Shown one piece after another: positions 1 to 12,638 of a stretch of DNA of 64,000 nt (positions within the stretch are counted from its first letter, which is position 1; each line of letters opens with the position of its first letter). The stretch is from Aphanomyces cochlioides (lineage: Eukaryota > Oomycota > Saprolegniomycetes > Saprolegniales > Verrucalvaceae), in assembly GCA_019828595.1 (NCBI GenBank), contig JAHQRK010000012.1, positions 2,232,001 through 2,296,000 on the forward strand. Reading direction: 5' to 3'. Below the pieces are notes generated by a model. It ran no database searches and had not been told where the DNA came from. It saw only the letters and a list, made by a program, of their open reading frames with translations. The position numbers and the translations under genes were made by a program.

Positions 1-2
1 TC

Positions 3-1793
3 CCAAAGGAATGGCGAGGTACGACCTTTAACAACTCAGCGCTTCTCGGCCGCGAAGGATTTTCCGCGAATGTGGAGAAACTCCTCCTCGATAAGATTGC
101 CAAGAAGGACACGAATGTCTCGGAAGCGGAATTGTCGGCCCTCGGAAATGCAGAAGACTATCTCCGTGTCTCGACGAATATCTCAGTGCTCTTGGAGCTC
201 TACCTCGGTCTGGATGTTGGATTGCCCACCCGACAAGTCTTTACGTTCTGCTCCGCTACCATGCCGATTGTAGCCGTTCTTCTCACTGCCAAGCAACCTG
301 TCTACCTCTACGTTCAAGAAGGCCTTTCTTCCCCTTTTAATGCCGAGCAATTGGACACGTTGAGCCTCCTCGGTGCGAATGTTACGATTGTCTCGGGCAA
401 TCCCATCGCTGATGCCAATGCCGTGGTTGTTTCGTACCAGGCGTCGCCAAAGAAAGTCGTCGATGTCGATGCGATCGTGACCACACAATTTGCCCTGTAC
501 ATCCACAACGCTACCAAAATTAACCCTGACGATGTCCTCGTTATTCGTAAGCGCCTCACAACTCCCCTCACGACGCCAATTTGTGAAAAGTTCCTTCAAA
601 CCATCGCTGGCGTCAAAGTGACTGCCGATGCCAACGAATCCACCCCAGAAGAGCTTGATGCATTCTATGCTCATCTCCAGACAATGTCTGGCACCACTGC
701 TGATGCGTCTGCCAAGCCAGTCGTTTTCACCGCGGGTCTTCCCTCTGTGTGCGCTTTGTGGTTGAGCCTTCTCCGCAACGGCGGCGCTGATATCCTCATG
801 GCCAGCACTGCTTACGGCGGCTCTTCCCAACTTACTGACATTTTCGTCGCTCGATCGGCTGGTAAATTCCACAAGTGGACGTTTGACATCACAGGCAAGA
901 ACAAGATTTCGACCGCGATCAAGGCTGGTCTTGACTCTCTCTTGACCGCTGCGACTGCACCCACGACTGTGCTCTTCGTTGAAATCCCCACCAATCCTGA
1001 CATGAAAGTGCCGGACATGGCCACGCTCGCCCAACACCTCCAAGATTACCGCGACGCCACAGGCAAGGACGTCTTGCTCCTCATCGACACGACGTTTGCC
1101 CCTGCGTCTAAAGTCCTAGCGAAATTGACCGCAGCGGCCCCTGATCTTACCACCATGGTCTTCATCAGTATGAGCAAGAGTGTAAGCCGCGGCTACACGA
1201 CCGCCGGCACGATCATCGCCAACACGACATCCGCAAAGTCGCGCGCTCTCTTGGAAACAGTTCGTTCGGTCGGTACTCTTCTCGACACGATCGCGAAGAA
1301 GAACCAATTGTGGCGTCTCACTGAAAACCATGTCGGTGTCGAAGAACGCTGCATCAAGGCTTACGAAGTTGCCGCCACGACCGGCAATGCTCTCCGTGCT
1401 GCTGTTGCCAAGTATGCCAACGGATTCGACATGGAGTTGGCATTTGTCTCGCCTGAAAACGCCGCGTTGGGCTTCACCACGTCGACGTACTCGTTCAACT
1501 TGCCTCCTCTTCCTCATGCCAGCGCTGCCGAAAACATCGCGCTCGCTCAACGATTTGTCGATCTCTTGACGGCCCACAAGTCATTCAAGCCATGCGTCTC
1601 GTTTGGTCAAGACAACGGACTTATCTACTGCACAGTGCCCTCCACATCGACGCAAGGCGCGATCAAGGCCGAAGACAAGGCCAAGCAACTTGTCGGTGGT
1701 GTCGAACTCACTCGCTTGAGCTTCAGTCCTTACTGCGACGTCGATGCGATCGTCGGCGTCATGGAAGACGCCATCAAGACCATCTACGCTTAG
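3..1793 (+). CDS. Cys/Met-metabolism PLP-dependent enzyme, 5' truncated by window
   Basis: The reading frame is open from base 3, so the true start lies left of the window; residues KEWRGTTFNNSALLGREGFS precede the first in-frame GTG at 72. About 597 residues are visible with no intron. The family (cystathionine gamma-synthase/lyase, PLP fold type I) uses PLP to make or break C-S bonds in sulfur amino acid metabolism. Visible hallmarks are VEIPTNPDMKVPD, the LLIDTTFAP cofactor aspartate strand, and FISMSKSVSRG, whose lysine should carry PLP. The first ~200 residues are longer than in the usual 400-residue enzymes, so this may be a large fungal/oomycete-type cystathionine gamma-synthase; the exact substrate is not decided. 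The kinesin gene begins only 28 bp downstream. Confidence 0.82.
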   Translation, partial: PKEWRGTTFNNSALLGREGFSANVEKLLLDKIAKKDTNVSEAELSALGNAEDYLRVSTNISVLLELYLGLDVGLPTRQVFTFCSATMPIVAVLLTAKQPVYLYVQEGLSSPFNAEQLDTLSLLGANVTIVSGNPIADANAVVVSYQASPKKVVDVDAIVTTQFALYIHNATKINPDDVLVIRKRLTTPLTTPICEKFLQTIAGVKVTADANESTPEELDAFYAHLQTMSGTTADASAKPVVFTAGLPSVCALWLSLLRNGGADILMASTAYGGSSQLTDIFVARSAGKFHKWTFDITGKNKISTAIKAGLDSLLTAATAPTTVLFVEIPTNPDMKVPDMATLAQHLQDYRDATGKDVLLLIDTTFAPASKVLAKLTAAAPDLTTMVFISMSKSVSRGYTTAGTIIANTTSAKSRALLETVRSVGTLLDTIAKKNQLWRLTENHVGVEERCIKAYEVAATTGNALRAAVAKYANGFDMELAFVSPENAALGFTTSTYSFNLPPLPHASAAENIALAQRFVDLLTAHKSFKPCVSFGQDNGLIYCTVPSTSTQGAIKAEDKAKQLVGGVELTRLSFSPYCDVDAIVGVMEDAIKTIYA

Positions 1794-1821
1794 ACTCCCT
1801 AATGTATTTTACTCCTTTCGA

Positions 1822-4599
1822 ATGACAGTTTCCAGAGTAACTGCCGCCGCGGCGAAAACTCATCGAGCATGCAAAGCAAGGCATGGAAGCATCCTTGGTT
1901 CAGCTCACGCCAATGTAGATACGAGTCGTCGTCCGCGTACGGCCGCCATTGCCGACGGAGAAAGCCCACGCATGCACCTCGCTGGTTTTGAACTCCGAGA
2001 CGAAGAGCGTACATGTGGCTGGCAATCGCTCCTTTGCGTTTGACCACATCTTTGATCCATCCACGACGCAGAAAGAGCTCTACGACACGGCTGGCATTGC
2101 CTCCATGATTGGGAACGTCCTCGATGGATTCCACGCGACGATCTTTGCCTACGGACATACCGGGTCTGGGAAAACATTCACAATGGAAGGCTACGAATAT
2201 GAAGTACACCCGTCGCTCCCTTGAGCGCCACCTCACGTTTCTTGCGTTGTCTAGAAGCAACAAGCGAGGGGAGACCGCGTTCAAGCCAAGCCGAAAGTGG
2301 ATGTGTCGTCCGACAGATTAGGAGTGAGCTTCAACTCTGCAACGGGCTGGCCTTAGACGTGGTGTAGATCGTGCCGCGGGTCATCCTTGAGCTCTTCCAA
2401 GCGATAACTGCTGCATCCGTCAACAAGGTTCGCTCTTCTCGTCAATTCAGACTTGGAATCATGGCTTTGTAGAAGAGGGAATTCACAGTCCGATGCTCCT
2501 TCGTGCAGATTTACAACGAGCAAGTCAGTCCTGCTTTGTACCCACACATTGATTGAAATTTAGATCTTGGACCTGCTCAACCCTGCAACGACGACGCTGG
2601 CATCGTCGTCGACGCGAGTGAAGCCATTGCGATTGCGCTGGGCAGCCAACGAAGAGTTTTATGTGGAGAATTTAGTCCTCCATGCATGCAGCTCGGCGGA
2701 TGAGGTTCTCACCCTGACGATGTCTTTTCAACTCATGGCCGCGCGTAGATGCTTGGTCGATTCCACGACGGCGTCAAGCAAAAGATCATGGCAACACACA
2801 ACCTGAACGCAGCGTCGTCGAGATCTCACTGCATCTACACGCTCTACGTCGAAAGTGTCGACCCGGCAAACCCCGACGATGTGACCAAAGCCAAGCTGTC
2901 CCTTGGTAACTTTTTTCCCGCTGCAGGTCGCACTGACGGGCGCGAGCAGTGGACTTAGCTGGATCTGAACGTGTTGTCAAAACGGGCGCGACTGGTGTGA
3001 CGCTGCAAGAGTCGATCGGGATCAACAAGTCGCTCTTCGTGCTGCGTCAAGTGATTCAAACTCTCAGCGACGAAGGATCTACCGGTAGTGCCGCGACGTC
3101 ACATGTACCTTATCGGGATTCCAAGCTCACAGCTCTGCTGAAACACAGGTATGCCTCGATCGACTCGCTCATTTGGTTGACGAATGTAGTCTTGGCGGCA
3201 ATTCCATCACGCTCATGGTGGCGTGCTTGTCGCCGTGTGATGCCTTCACGGAGGAAAACCTCAGCACGCTTGTGTACGCTGCAAGGGCGCAGTCCATCTC
3301 GAACAAACCCGTCAAGAATGAAGACCCCAAGACTCTCCTCATCCAGAAACTGCGAGATCAAGTCGCGAACTTGAAAGAGCAATTGGCGCAGGTGCGATTG
3401 CGACTCCTTGCGTCCATCAGCTGAATCCCTTCTAGGCGCAACTGGTCATCCTGCGCTTGACGGGCGATGAATCAGTGCCCGAAACCACGGCTACCACCGC
3501 CGCGACAACAACGCCGACGACAAAGGCCATCGAGCCACTTCCTCCAGAGCGATATGAAGTAGACGTCGTTGCTCCACCGAAAGCAGTCCCAACGCCACAG
3601 AAGAGTCAAGTGCCGCGTGGAATACCAAGCAACCAAGTGGAAACGCCGTCTACACCCCAAGAAGGAAGAGCGCCTGTCGTTGTCGTAGACTCAACAGATA
3701 GGAAGAAGCTCAAGATGAATGTGATCGACAATGTCGAGCTCATCAAGAACATGGTCAAGGTGCGCGCTCTCTGGCGGTGGAGGGAGGAGCTGACGGCGTT
3801 TGTCGGTTAGAACGAGCGGCAGCTGTGGAGTCAGATCGAGAGCGCCAGCGCCGAGACTAACAAGTTGAAAATGGAAAACCGAACGCTCAATCTTGAGAAC
3901 CAGAGTCTGCGAGAGGTTTGTCTGGTTCCTGTCGTCACGAGCTCATCGTCGGTGGTGCAGAAGATCGAAGTGCTCGAGTATTTAGTCGTGAAGGATGATG
4001 ATGGAGGCGAGTTTGTTCCAGCGCCGCCTCAAGAACGAATCGATCAAGTGTTGAACAGTCGAGTCAAGCCAAGCCGGTCCCAGGTAGGAGCCACGACGAC
4101 TCGGTAAGTGACGCATGTAGGGCTCATTGCGGCCGCATTCAACTGCAGACAACCCTAGCGTTACCTTGGAACCGGAGAAGAAGAAGCGAGAGACCGGTAT
4201 GCTGTCTGTACGTCACCAAATCTCCATGAAATTCTTTGTCTAATGGTCACGACCTCGTTAGATTAGCGAATTGCGCCATCTTCTCCACAAAAAGTACGTC
4301 AGAAGTGTTTCACAAGCCTTAGCGTCTTGATATTACACAGAGGCAATGAAGAAGGTGCCAAGAAGCAGCGCAGTAGCGCTAAAGTTTCACCGACAGCGCT
4401 ACAACCACCGCCGCATCCTGTGGCTGCCCTGTTGACCGCACTCGAATCCAACAACAACAATTCAGCTCTTGAGCAAGGTGCTTCTCCACTACATCTACTT
4501 GATCTCACGGCAGCGCTAGATTCACTCCAGTCGCTCTCCGAACTCAACCGTCTCCTTAAAGTCAAGGCCGCCATGAAGCATGCAAGCATCTCGCGCTAA
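1822..4599 (+). CDS. Kinesin motor protein, multi-exon
   Basis: An ATP-driven microtubule motor. I start it at the ATG at 1822 (MTVSR), joined by an ~83-nt intron ending TGTAG to IRVVVRVRPPLPTEKAH, the first motor strand. Then come the P-loop GHTGSGKTFTMEG, NAASSRSHCIYTLY (switch I), VDLAGSERVVKTG (switch II), INKSLFVLRQVIQTLSD and VPYRDSKLTALLKH. After the motor the chain reads NLKEQLAQ and SQIESASAETNKLKMENRTLNLENQSL, a coiled-coil stalk, and a poorly conserved low-complexity tail to TAA at 4597. The frame changes at each of roughly ten short introns, so individual splice sites are approximate. The subfamily is not clear to me. The gene lies 28 bp after the PLP enzyme, leaving almost no promoter space unless it lies in the upstream coding region. 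Confidence 0.85.
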
Positions 4600-4766
4600 A
4601 TATGAAAAAACATGAAAAAATAATTACAAAAACAAATCAACAAAATCAAAAAGTCAAATTTAAAAGTTTAATTTTTTTATTGTCGATTTGGTACAAATTT
4701 CCACTTCCTGCACAATCGAATCACGCCAGTCGAATCGCGCCGTCAATTAATCACGTATCTGATTAA

Positions 4767-4794
4767 CAGTACCGGACATCATCGAGAGGGAATC
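4767..4794 (+). repeat. Left terminal inverted repeat of mariner-like element
   Basis: 28 bp, matching the reverse complement of 6545-6572 at 26 of 28 positions. Confidence 0.88.
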
Positions 4795-4864
4795 CGGATA
4801 AGGAATAAAAAGACGAAGGCTTGTACGAATAATTATGGTGGATCAATCTTAAGACTATTACTTT

Positions 4865-6300
4865 TCAGAGACCTGCATCCTCTATTTCAGAAAAACTGTC
4901 GTCGTCATTGGAGTCTTCATCATTGAAAGAGTCTTGATTGTCGATATGGTGCACTTCAGATGTGAGTTTGAGAAGCTTCGCTTCTGCACTGTTGATACAT
5001 CCCTTTATTGTAGCTGCTGAAAGGTTTTCGAAAGCTTTGTCCAATCTGTTGCGAACTTGCTCAAACTTTGTGGACCCAGAGTACTGCCGTCCAACTTCGC
5101 CCTTGACGGCTGCCCATATCATTTCGATTGGTTGAAGGTCGCTATGATGTGGTGGGGTGTATTGTACGGTGTGGCCAGCCTGGGCTGCCATGGATACAAT
5201 CAAGGGCTGAATGTGCGCAGCAATATGTTGCTTCAAACGTGACCACAACCTGACTTGGTGTCACTCGAATCATAAGCGATGTTGTACTTATCACACGCCT
5301 CATGTAAAACGGCCTTTCGATCACCATACTTTGGCGTGTCAAGTGGTTTTGTTCGATGATACTTGGCATTATCCAGAGCGATGATTGCGTTTCGAAGTCC
5401 GATGCCATCCAATTCGCGCAACATGCTCGCAAACCATGAGATGTAATAAGCATGATTGAACATTGAGTGATAGTCTGTAGGACCACGCTTGCCAACCTCA
5501 AAGATGTCCAATGCAATCAGTCAGCATGGCCCAGGTATGCCTTCGTCCACAATTGCTGCGACAAAGCATAAACGTTGGCCTTTGTGCTTTTGTTTTGGAG
5601 CATTGTCAAGTACGTCAGTTTGATCATATAAGGAGTCTTCATGTCGAGAGTAGTGGTGATGTATGAACGATTCGTCCGTATAGACAACAGTTCGACGGCT
5701 AGCCAAATTGACAACTTGAGTCGACGCTGTCATGGTGGTGAGATATATATCTCGTAGTAGGCGATGTGATTGTACAAGGTGGTAGGACTGCGAGCCTTTT
5801 TTTCGACCTCGTTTGTAGCCAAGTCGGATCAACAATCGACGGACAAGTCGCAAGGCAGAGTCGATTGATTTGGGGCTTAGCCGGTCTACATCAATATGGT
5901 TGCCATCCTCAAGGAAAGTTAGCACGTCGTTGGCAACAGTACGTTCATGGTTGAAGCGGCGCTGGCGAACAAAAGCTTGCAGTTCAGAAATGAGCATTGA
6001 GTTGATGAGTAATTGTGTAGGGTGCGATGATCGATTTGCTGGGGGTAAAGACAACGAAAGATGTCGACTCGAACAAAATTCATTCCACACACTTTGAACA
6101 GTATTCTTGCTGCGGCCAAGTAATGTAGCAATCGATTGAGTGACATCGTTAGCCCCTTCTTTTCGCAGCTTGGCATGCATTGCGAGAATGTCAAGTTTTT
6201 CTGGAAGTGTCAAGGCTCGTGGGCGATTGGACTTGATGTATCCTAAGGCTGCTTCTATGTCTTCGTTGATCATTTTGCAATGAAACTTTTTACATGACAA
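4865..6300 (-). pseudogene. Broken DDE transposase (DDE_3 / IS630-Tc1-mariner type)
   Basis: The first segment (6300 to 5521) starts MSCKKFHCKMINEDI, contains an N-terminal helix-turn-helix region (ATLLGRSKNTVQSVWNEF) and the first catalytic acidic residue in VVYTDESFIHHHY. An in-frame TGA at 5521-5523 interrupts it; the same frame continues as LIALDIFEVGKRGPTDYHSM and carries the second motif LDNAKYH. Around 5235-5248 the frame shifts, and the third catalytic region LQPIEMIWAAVKGE lies in another frame ending at 4865 in an acidic tail. One stop and one frameshift make this copy unlikely to encode an active enzyme. No GT-AG intron explains either break. Confidence 0.85.
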
Positions 6301-6544
6301 TCAACTCTGTGAGGTTTTACTTGTAAAAAATGATATTGATATAGAGTAGCATGAATATAAAATATAACGAGTTTATTAGTAGTAACAGTCAAAAATACCA
6401 TCACTCAAGCTATTTGTCGATCATATTTCTGTGATTATTGTTATTTAAGAGTCATTTTATATCACAGGTTGACGTCCTCTCGAAGTGCTTTTGATTGGAC
6501 AAAACAGATCAAAATTTGGACCAATAAACTGCGCGTTTCGTTAA

Positions 6545-6572
6545 GAATCCCTCTCGATGATGTCCGGAACTG
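6545..6572 (-). repeat. Right terminal inverted repeat of mariner-like element
   Basis: 28 bp, partner of 4767-4794, inverted. Confidence 0.88.
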
Positions 6573-7147
6573 TAAATAAAAATATAGTATAAACTGATTT
6601 GATTGGTCAATTATAAACAACAATGTCCTGAACCATCATCGATCATGCTCCTTTGTCCACGCTCGTCCGTTCATGCAGACAGACGAGATGATGCAAATTA
6701 CTCTTAAGGAAGCCGCGAGGAGCGTGTGACGCAAGATACGGCTGTTTTTACTGAGCAAAATGCTCACTAACTTCTCAACATGTACGATTTTTCACAAATC
6801 CTGGATGAAATAGTGGGTTAAAAGAGAAAACGCATTCGATTTTGCTCGTCACAACGATGAATAATGCTTAAAATTGATGATAAGTAATAGTAGAGCTTGG
6901 ACGGACCCGCTTTAAAGAAGCTTATCGCCATATTTTCCCTCTGGCGCGGTTGAAGGCTTCATTGTGCTGAAATTGAGAAATCACGCAAAAATAGAAATTT
7001 ACAGCAAAAGCACAATATGTTATTGATTTTTTTGAGATTCTTTGACAACCAGAGAAGCACTCTTGGTAAATTCTCCGGATCCGGATAGACTAAGTATCTT
7101 GCGGTGTTTGAGCCGTCACAATTTGCAATTTGCTCGATCGGTGGACA
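6573..7147. other. Intergenic region between mariner element and ASL
   Basis: No convincing gene. The left part is AT-rich and contains ATTGG boxes near 6600. The right part holds the ASL promoter with a tandem CCGGATCCGGATA element at 7074-7087. An antisense open frame runs from 7870 to 6959, but it lies mostly over ASL and is treated as a shadow. Confidence 0.6.
7074..7087 (+). promoter_or_regulatory. ATCCGGAT-type promoter element of ASL
   Basis: Two overlapping copies (TCCGGATCCGGATA) about 60 bp before the ASL start. The bases TTTGCAATTTGC at about 7122-7133 resemble the oomycete flanking promoter element just before the start codon. Confidence 0.6.
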
Positions 7148-8787
<1,640 letters not shown>

Positions 8788-9298
8788 TGGGCACTAATGA
8801 CCTTGTGACTCTTTTAAGATCGCAATTTATGATATCCCATTGACGTTGCATTGTCTGCTGATTGGCGAAAACTGTCAAGAAAGTGTTGCACGCCCAATTG
8901 TGCCATCGTACAACAGCAAGGGTCTATCAAACCCTCGCGCAAGGCACAAATGCAAAGCAATCGTCTCTGTCTCTGTTTGATATGTCTAAATGTGTTGCCT
9001 CTGCGGTTGACACCTTTGGCTAGAGGAGAACCAAACCCTGACATGCTTTGCGGTGGCAATCCCACTGCACTCTGCTACTTCATTGGGTAAGACACGCCAT
9101 GGAACTGCTCAAAATGTCAGTCTAATGAAGATGGGGCGTGGAATAGCGGAATAGAAGCAAGTACGATCCCAACATGCTAGACCAGACACCCTGCTTTTTC
9201 ACAAGTTTGAAATGTCCATCATGTTGAAGCTTTAGCATATTTTAGCCAATGGGAACGAGGTGGGAACGACACTTGGGTTCTGTGCCAAAGTGCAACAA
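8788..9298. other. Intergenic, no recognised feature
   Basis: No coding signature is visible on either strand. Unlike the other hydrolase genes, the stretch before the first one contains no ATCCGGAT element. Confidence 0.5.
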
Positions 9299-9999
9299 AT
9301 GGGAAATCAACGCCACCTCCGTGTGCTCTGTCTGTGAGACCATCAATCCATAGCACTCGTCCTCACTGCAGCTGTAGACACGGATGGAGAACGAATTCGA
9401 AAGTCCTGGAGCATCAGCTACGCGGATTTCGACAGGCGTTTGGCGAAACTGTCGAATTTGACTGCCTTCAAGGGCCGAGACCATCAGTGGGTGCATCCGA
9501 CGACGACATTGAGAAGTCATTCGAGGGGCCGTTCTTTGAGTGGTTCAACGTGGCTCGGCCTTGTCCAGGAGGTCGTCGGTATGAAGGGTGGGAAGCATCT
9601 CTCGAGTATGTCAAAGGCCGTCTTGCATCGAATGGATCATATGATCTTGCTCTGGGGTTCTCCCAGGGAGCTGGTCTCCTCACCATGTTGACGGCTCACT
9701 TTCAAGACCAGAAGCTTCCTATTCCTTACAAGGCCGTCGTGCTCGTTTGTGGTTTCCTTCCTCGCGTTGGCCTTCCTGAAACATTGCTCGCTGGCACATA
9801 TGAGATCCCATCAGTGCATATCGTCGCTACCAAGGACTCCATCTACAGTCAAGGTCTCCGTCTGTTCAATGCTTACGAACCATCGTCCAGACTTCTCTTT
9901 GTTCACCTCGACGGCCACAAGTTCCCCTCGTAGCCTCAGTACAAGCCAATGTACACCGAAATCGTGCAAACCCTCCTTCGAATATGCTCTTTTGAGTAA
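9299..9999 (+). pseudogene. FSH-family serine hydrolase copy 1, premature stop
   Basis: First of five tandem copies. Exon 1 encodes MGNQRHLRVLCL; an intron ending GCAGCTGTAG is followed by HGWRTNSKVLEHQLRGFRQAF. The FSH fold (DUF341/OVCA2-like alpha/beta hydrolase) needs a Ser-Asp-His triad, present here as LGFSQGAG, VATKDSIYS and LDGHKFPS. An in-frame TAG at 9931-9933 follows immediately; the frame then continues as PQYKPMYTEIVQTLLRICSFE to a TAA at about 9999, matching the C terminus of its sisters (e.g. KYKPMYVEMVEFLRHVC). So the last ~22 residues are lost, although the catalytic residues remain. With no promoter element upstream, this copy is probably decaying; a truncated active enzyme is possible. 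Confidence 0.78.
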
Positions 10000-10462
10000 A
10001 CCACCGTTTACAGCGAGTGGGCGGTAATGTCATACCAATCGATGACATATCCTCGTTAAAGTCGCAGCATCTTTCGTCTCCTACGAGTATTTATTATCAG
10101 CTTATTTGGGTCTCATCCGTCAGCAGAGTCGAGTGACCTCGTCATTCATATTACGTTCTACGTCATCCTTGTGGAGGGAAATAATCCTGGCGGAACTCAT
10201 CCACCTCTTTCTCAATCATACATTCTCATTCTCCCAGGCGTCTTCCTGACCTTTGACGCCAAATAGCTCATCCTTTAGCTACGAAGCTCGTCGACTTGCT
10301 TGGAGCTTCGCTCCGAAAGGAGATATCTTCCTTCGTGTCATGCGCAGAGTGTGGCAAGGCGTCGCGGTTGATCATGATGATCTTTTCCGGATAATTCAGA
10401 TGGTAGTAAGATTTATCCGGATATTTTATGACAAGAGTCGACGTCAACAGGTTTGAATTGCC
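10000..10462. other. Intergenic spacer and promoter of hydrolase copy 2
   Basis: No gene is seen. The right end carries two ATCCGGAT-type elements (10385-10396 and 10413-10423) before the next start. Confidence 0.6.
10385..10423 (+). promoter_or_regulatory. Paired CCGGATAA elements upstream of hydrolase copy 2
   Basis: TTCCGGATAATT and TTATCCGGATA, 40-78 bp before the ATG at 10463. Confidence 0.6.
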
Positions 10463-11207
10463 ATGGCACAGCGAAACCGCAAGTTACGTGTCTTATGCCT
10501 GTCAGTTGGATCGTGTACGCTGCACTTACTCTTGTCTTCCTAGTCACGGTTTCCGCACCAATGCTGCAGTGATGCTCCATCAAGTGCGCGGGTTTCGCCT
10601 CGCATTCGGTGAAAGCGATGGCCTCGCCGAGTTTTCCTACCTTGAAGGGCCATTCGTCGCCACGGGACCAACAGAGGATGCAATCCAAGAAAAGTTTGGC
10701 TCAACGGCGCCATTCTATGAGTGGTTTGTCGTTCAGACGGAACACAAGTCGAATGGCACTGAACGGACTCGCTACGTCGGATGGGAACATTCGCTCACGC
10801 ATGCTATGAAATATGTGGATTCACATGGTCCATTTGACATCGTTCTCGGCTTTTCTCAAGGCGGTATGATTGCCACTCTCCTCACAGCACATTATCAAGC
10901 AAGTGGCAAGCCTGCTCCCTTCAAAGCTGTCGTGCTTGTCGGCGTTGTGAGTGATCCTCATGAGGGATTGCCGTCTGAATTAGGGTCGTGTCAAGAAGGC
11001 CTGAAAATGCCAGCCATGGTCGTGCTTGGAGAAACAGATCCGTTCTTTGAAACCGGGAAAAACATTCTAAGGGTCTACGAGAAGCCTTCTCGGCGCTTCT
11101 TTCTCCACTCTGAGGGCCACAAGTTTCCGAGCTACAGTCGCTACACGGCGCTCTACGACGAGGTTGCCCACACTATCCGCAGCATCTGTCAAACTCAAAC
11201 TGAATAA
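10463..11207 (+). CDS. FSH-family serine hydrolase copy 2
   Basis: Exon 1 is MAQRNRKLRVLCL. A short intron (GTCAG...CCTAG) falls just before the conserved HG, and exon 2 begins HGFRTNAAVMLHQVRGFRLAF. The nucleophile serine is in VLGFSQGGMIATLL, the acid probably in LGETDPFFETG, and the histidine in SEGHKFPS. The family hydrolyses short-chain esters or thioesters; its fungal and animal members are cytosolic, with poorly known substrates. The coding sequence gives about 230 residues, typical for the family, and is intact. It is paralogous to copies 1 and 3-5, all on the same strand with the same intron position, so it arose by tandem duplication. Confidence 0.85.
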
Positions 11208-11237
11208 ACTCTCAATAGAATTTGTGTTTCTTTATAT

Positions 11238-11299
11238 TATCCGAATGATTACCATTATCCGGATTAGTTCATCCGGACGAAAAGCCTTTAGCCGGATGA
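11238..11299 (+). promoter_or_regulatory. Cluster of ATCCGGAT-like elements upstream of hydrolase copy 3
   Basis: Four related sites within 60 bp: TTATCCGAATGA, TTATCCGGATTA, CATCCGGACG and GCCGGATGA, ending ~40 bp before the ATG at 11341. Confidence 0.6.
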
Positions 11300-11340
11300 A
11301 ATGTCAGCAACATTTTAGTGAATTCGCGGCAGAGTGCAAC

Positions 11341-12058
11341 ATGGTGTGGAAGCTGCGTGTACTGTGTTTGTAGGCTGCGATGGAATGGAGCTGATATCTC
11401 ATGTGGAGCTTGTAGACATGGCTGGTGCACAAGCACGACCGTGATCTCTCTTCAAGTCGCGGGATTCAGACAAGCGTTTGGCCAATCTGGAGCAGAGTTT
11501 GTGTCGTTAAATGCACCTTTTCCAGCAACAGGACCTGCGCAAGAAGCGATTCGCAAGTTCTTTGGTGAAAGCGGGCCGTACTACCAATGGTGGGATGCAG
11601 TCAAAGTTCCTGATTCTGTTCCAGAGAAAACGACTTACGTTGGATGGGAACGTACTCTTGAGTTTGTTCAGCGCCAAATCCATGAACTGGGTCCGTTTGA
11701 TGTGGTCCTTGGGTTCTCGCAAGGCGCAGCTCTCGCGACACTACTTACTGCGCATTACCAAGCGCAGACAAAGGAAATTCCATACAAAGCTGCTGTGCTC
11801 GTCTGTGGATTGATCCCTCGAGATGGCTTACCAAACGACCTTGTGCTTCCTCTTGATATCCCATCGATCCACATCCTTGGTGAACAAGATGAAATGCTCT
11901 CGCTTGGTCATGACCTCGTGGAAACATATTCAGCAACTTCACGCAAGCTATACATCCATGACGAAGGCCATCGGTTCCCAGCACTTCCAAAATACAAGCC
12001 AATGTACGTCGAAATGGTAGAATTTCTTCGACATGTCTGCACCGACAATCAAGACTAA
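11341..12058 (+). CDS. FSH-family serine hydrolase copy 3
   Basis: Exon 1 is MVWKLRVLCL; the intron begins GTAGGCTGCG and ends GCTTGTAG, then HGWCTSTTVISLQVAGFRQAF follows. Catalytic motifs are LGFSQGAALATLLTAHY, LGEQDEMLSLG and DEGHRFPALPKYKPMY. It ends with the TAA at 12056-12058. It is complete and of normal length, and closest in sequence to copies 4 and 5. The preceding 130 bp spacer is the shortest in the array and is filled by the ATCCGGAT cluster. Substrate unknown; the role is inferred only from the family. Confidence 0.87.
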
Positions 12059-12638
12059 TCGCCTATGAACAAAAAAGCCTCCAATTCGTCGACAATTGGA
12101 GAAACAGGGGTTCAAATATACGATTAACGAAATATCTAAAGCATTTCTATGGTTCAGTCTGGGATATCAAGTCACAGCAGCGTGGTAGTGTAGGAAGGCC
12201 ATTCATGCCATGCCATCTTTCTCATAAAAATGAGTTTGGGACGCTGTACAATCCATAGCAGGACATCTCACAGCGTCCCTCTGTAGAGAGACTTTCAATT
12301 CAATGGTTGAACTCAAGGGCCCCATTCTTCTAGGCTGTGTGTGTGAGTCCACAGTGGAGGGCATCGCCCACCTTAACTTCGTACAGTACTCATGGCAAAT
12401 GCACCCATGGTCAGAGTTCAATCAAACAGCTCATTGGGAAGCACGTCGAGGCATTTCATTGCATGCTTCTAGCGACTTTAGCGACTTTGATTCTATGCAG
12501 ACATGAAGAATGCATTCCCATCGCCAGGACTGCCGTCAAAGCCGTTCGATGTCATCTGCCCCGCATTTGGAGTGTTCAATTCCTGCAACCGGATCCGGAT
12601 AATTTAGTTGAGAAAGTGCAAGCATTTCGTCATTCGCG
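12059..12638. other. Intergenic spacer between hydrolase copies 3 and 4
   Basis: No credible gene. A short inverted repeat CTCCAATT...AATTGGAG near 12078-12100 lies just after copy 3 and could form a small hairpin. The promoter element of copy 4 is at 12589-12604. Confidence 0.5.
12589..12604 (+). promoter_or_regulatory. CCGGATCCGGATAATT element upstream of hydrolase copy 4
   Basis: Overlapping double site about 35 bp before the ATG at 12639. Confidence 0.6.

Larger units (their letters stand above)
4767..6572 (-). mobile_element. Mariner/Tc1-like DNA transposon, degenerate
   Basis: The element is bounded by 28-bp terminal inverted repeats with two mismatches (CAGTACCGGACATCATCGAG at the left, CAGTTCCGGACATCATCGAG read inward from the right). 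It is about 1.8 kb and carries one transposase gene on the minus strand. Flanking bases are TTAA on the left and TAAA on the right, so a TA target duplication is possible but not clean. The transposase is broken (see next entry). Confidence 0.85.

Noticed and set aside
183..1043. 286-codon antisense open frame over the PLP enzyme
   Set aside because: Shadow of a strongly coding sense strand; no domain features.
4791..4801. AATCCGGATAA next to the mariner left end
   Set aside because: It resembles the promoter element but lies inside the transposon end, with no gene start in reach.
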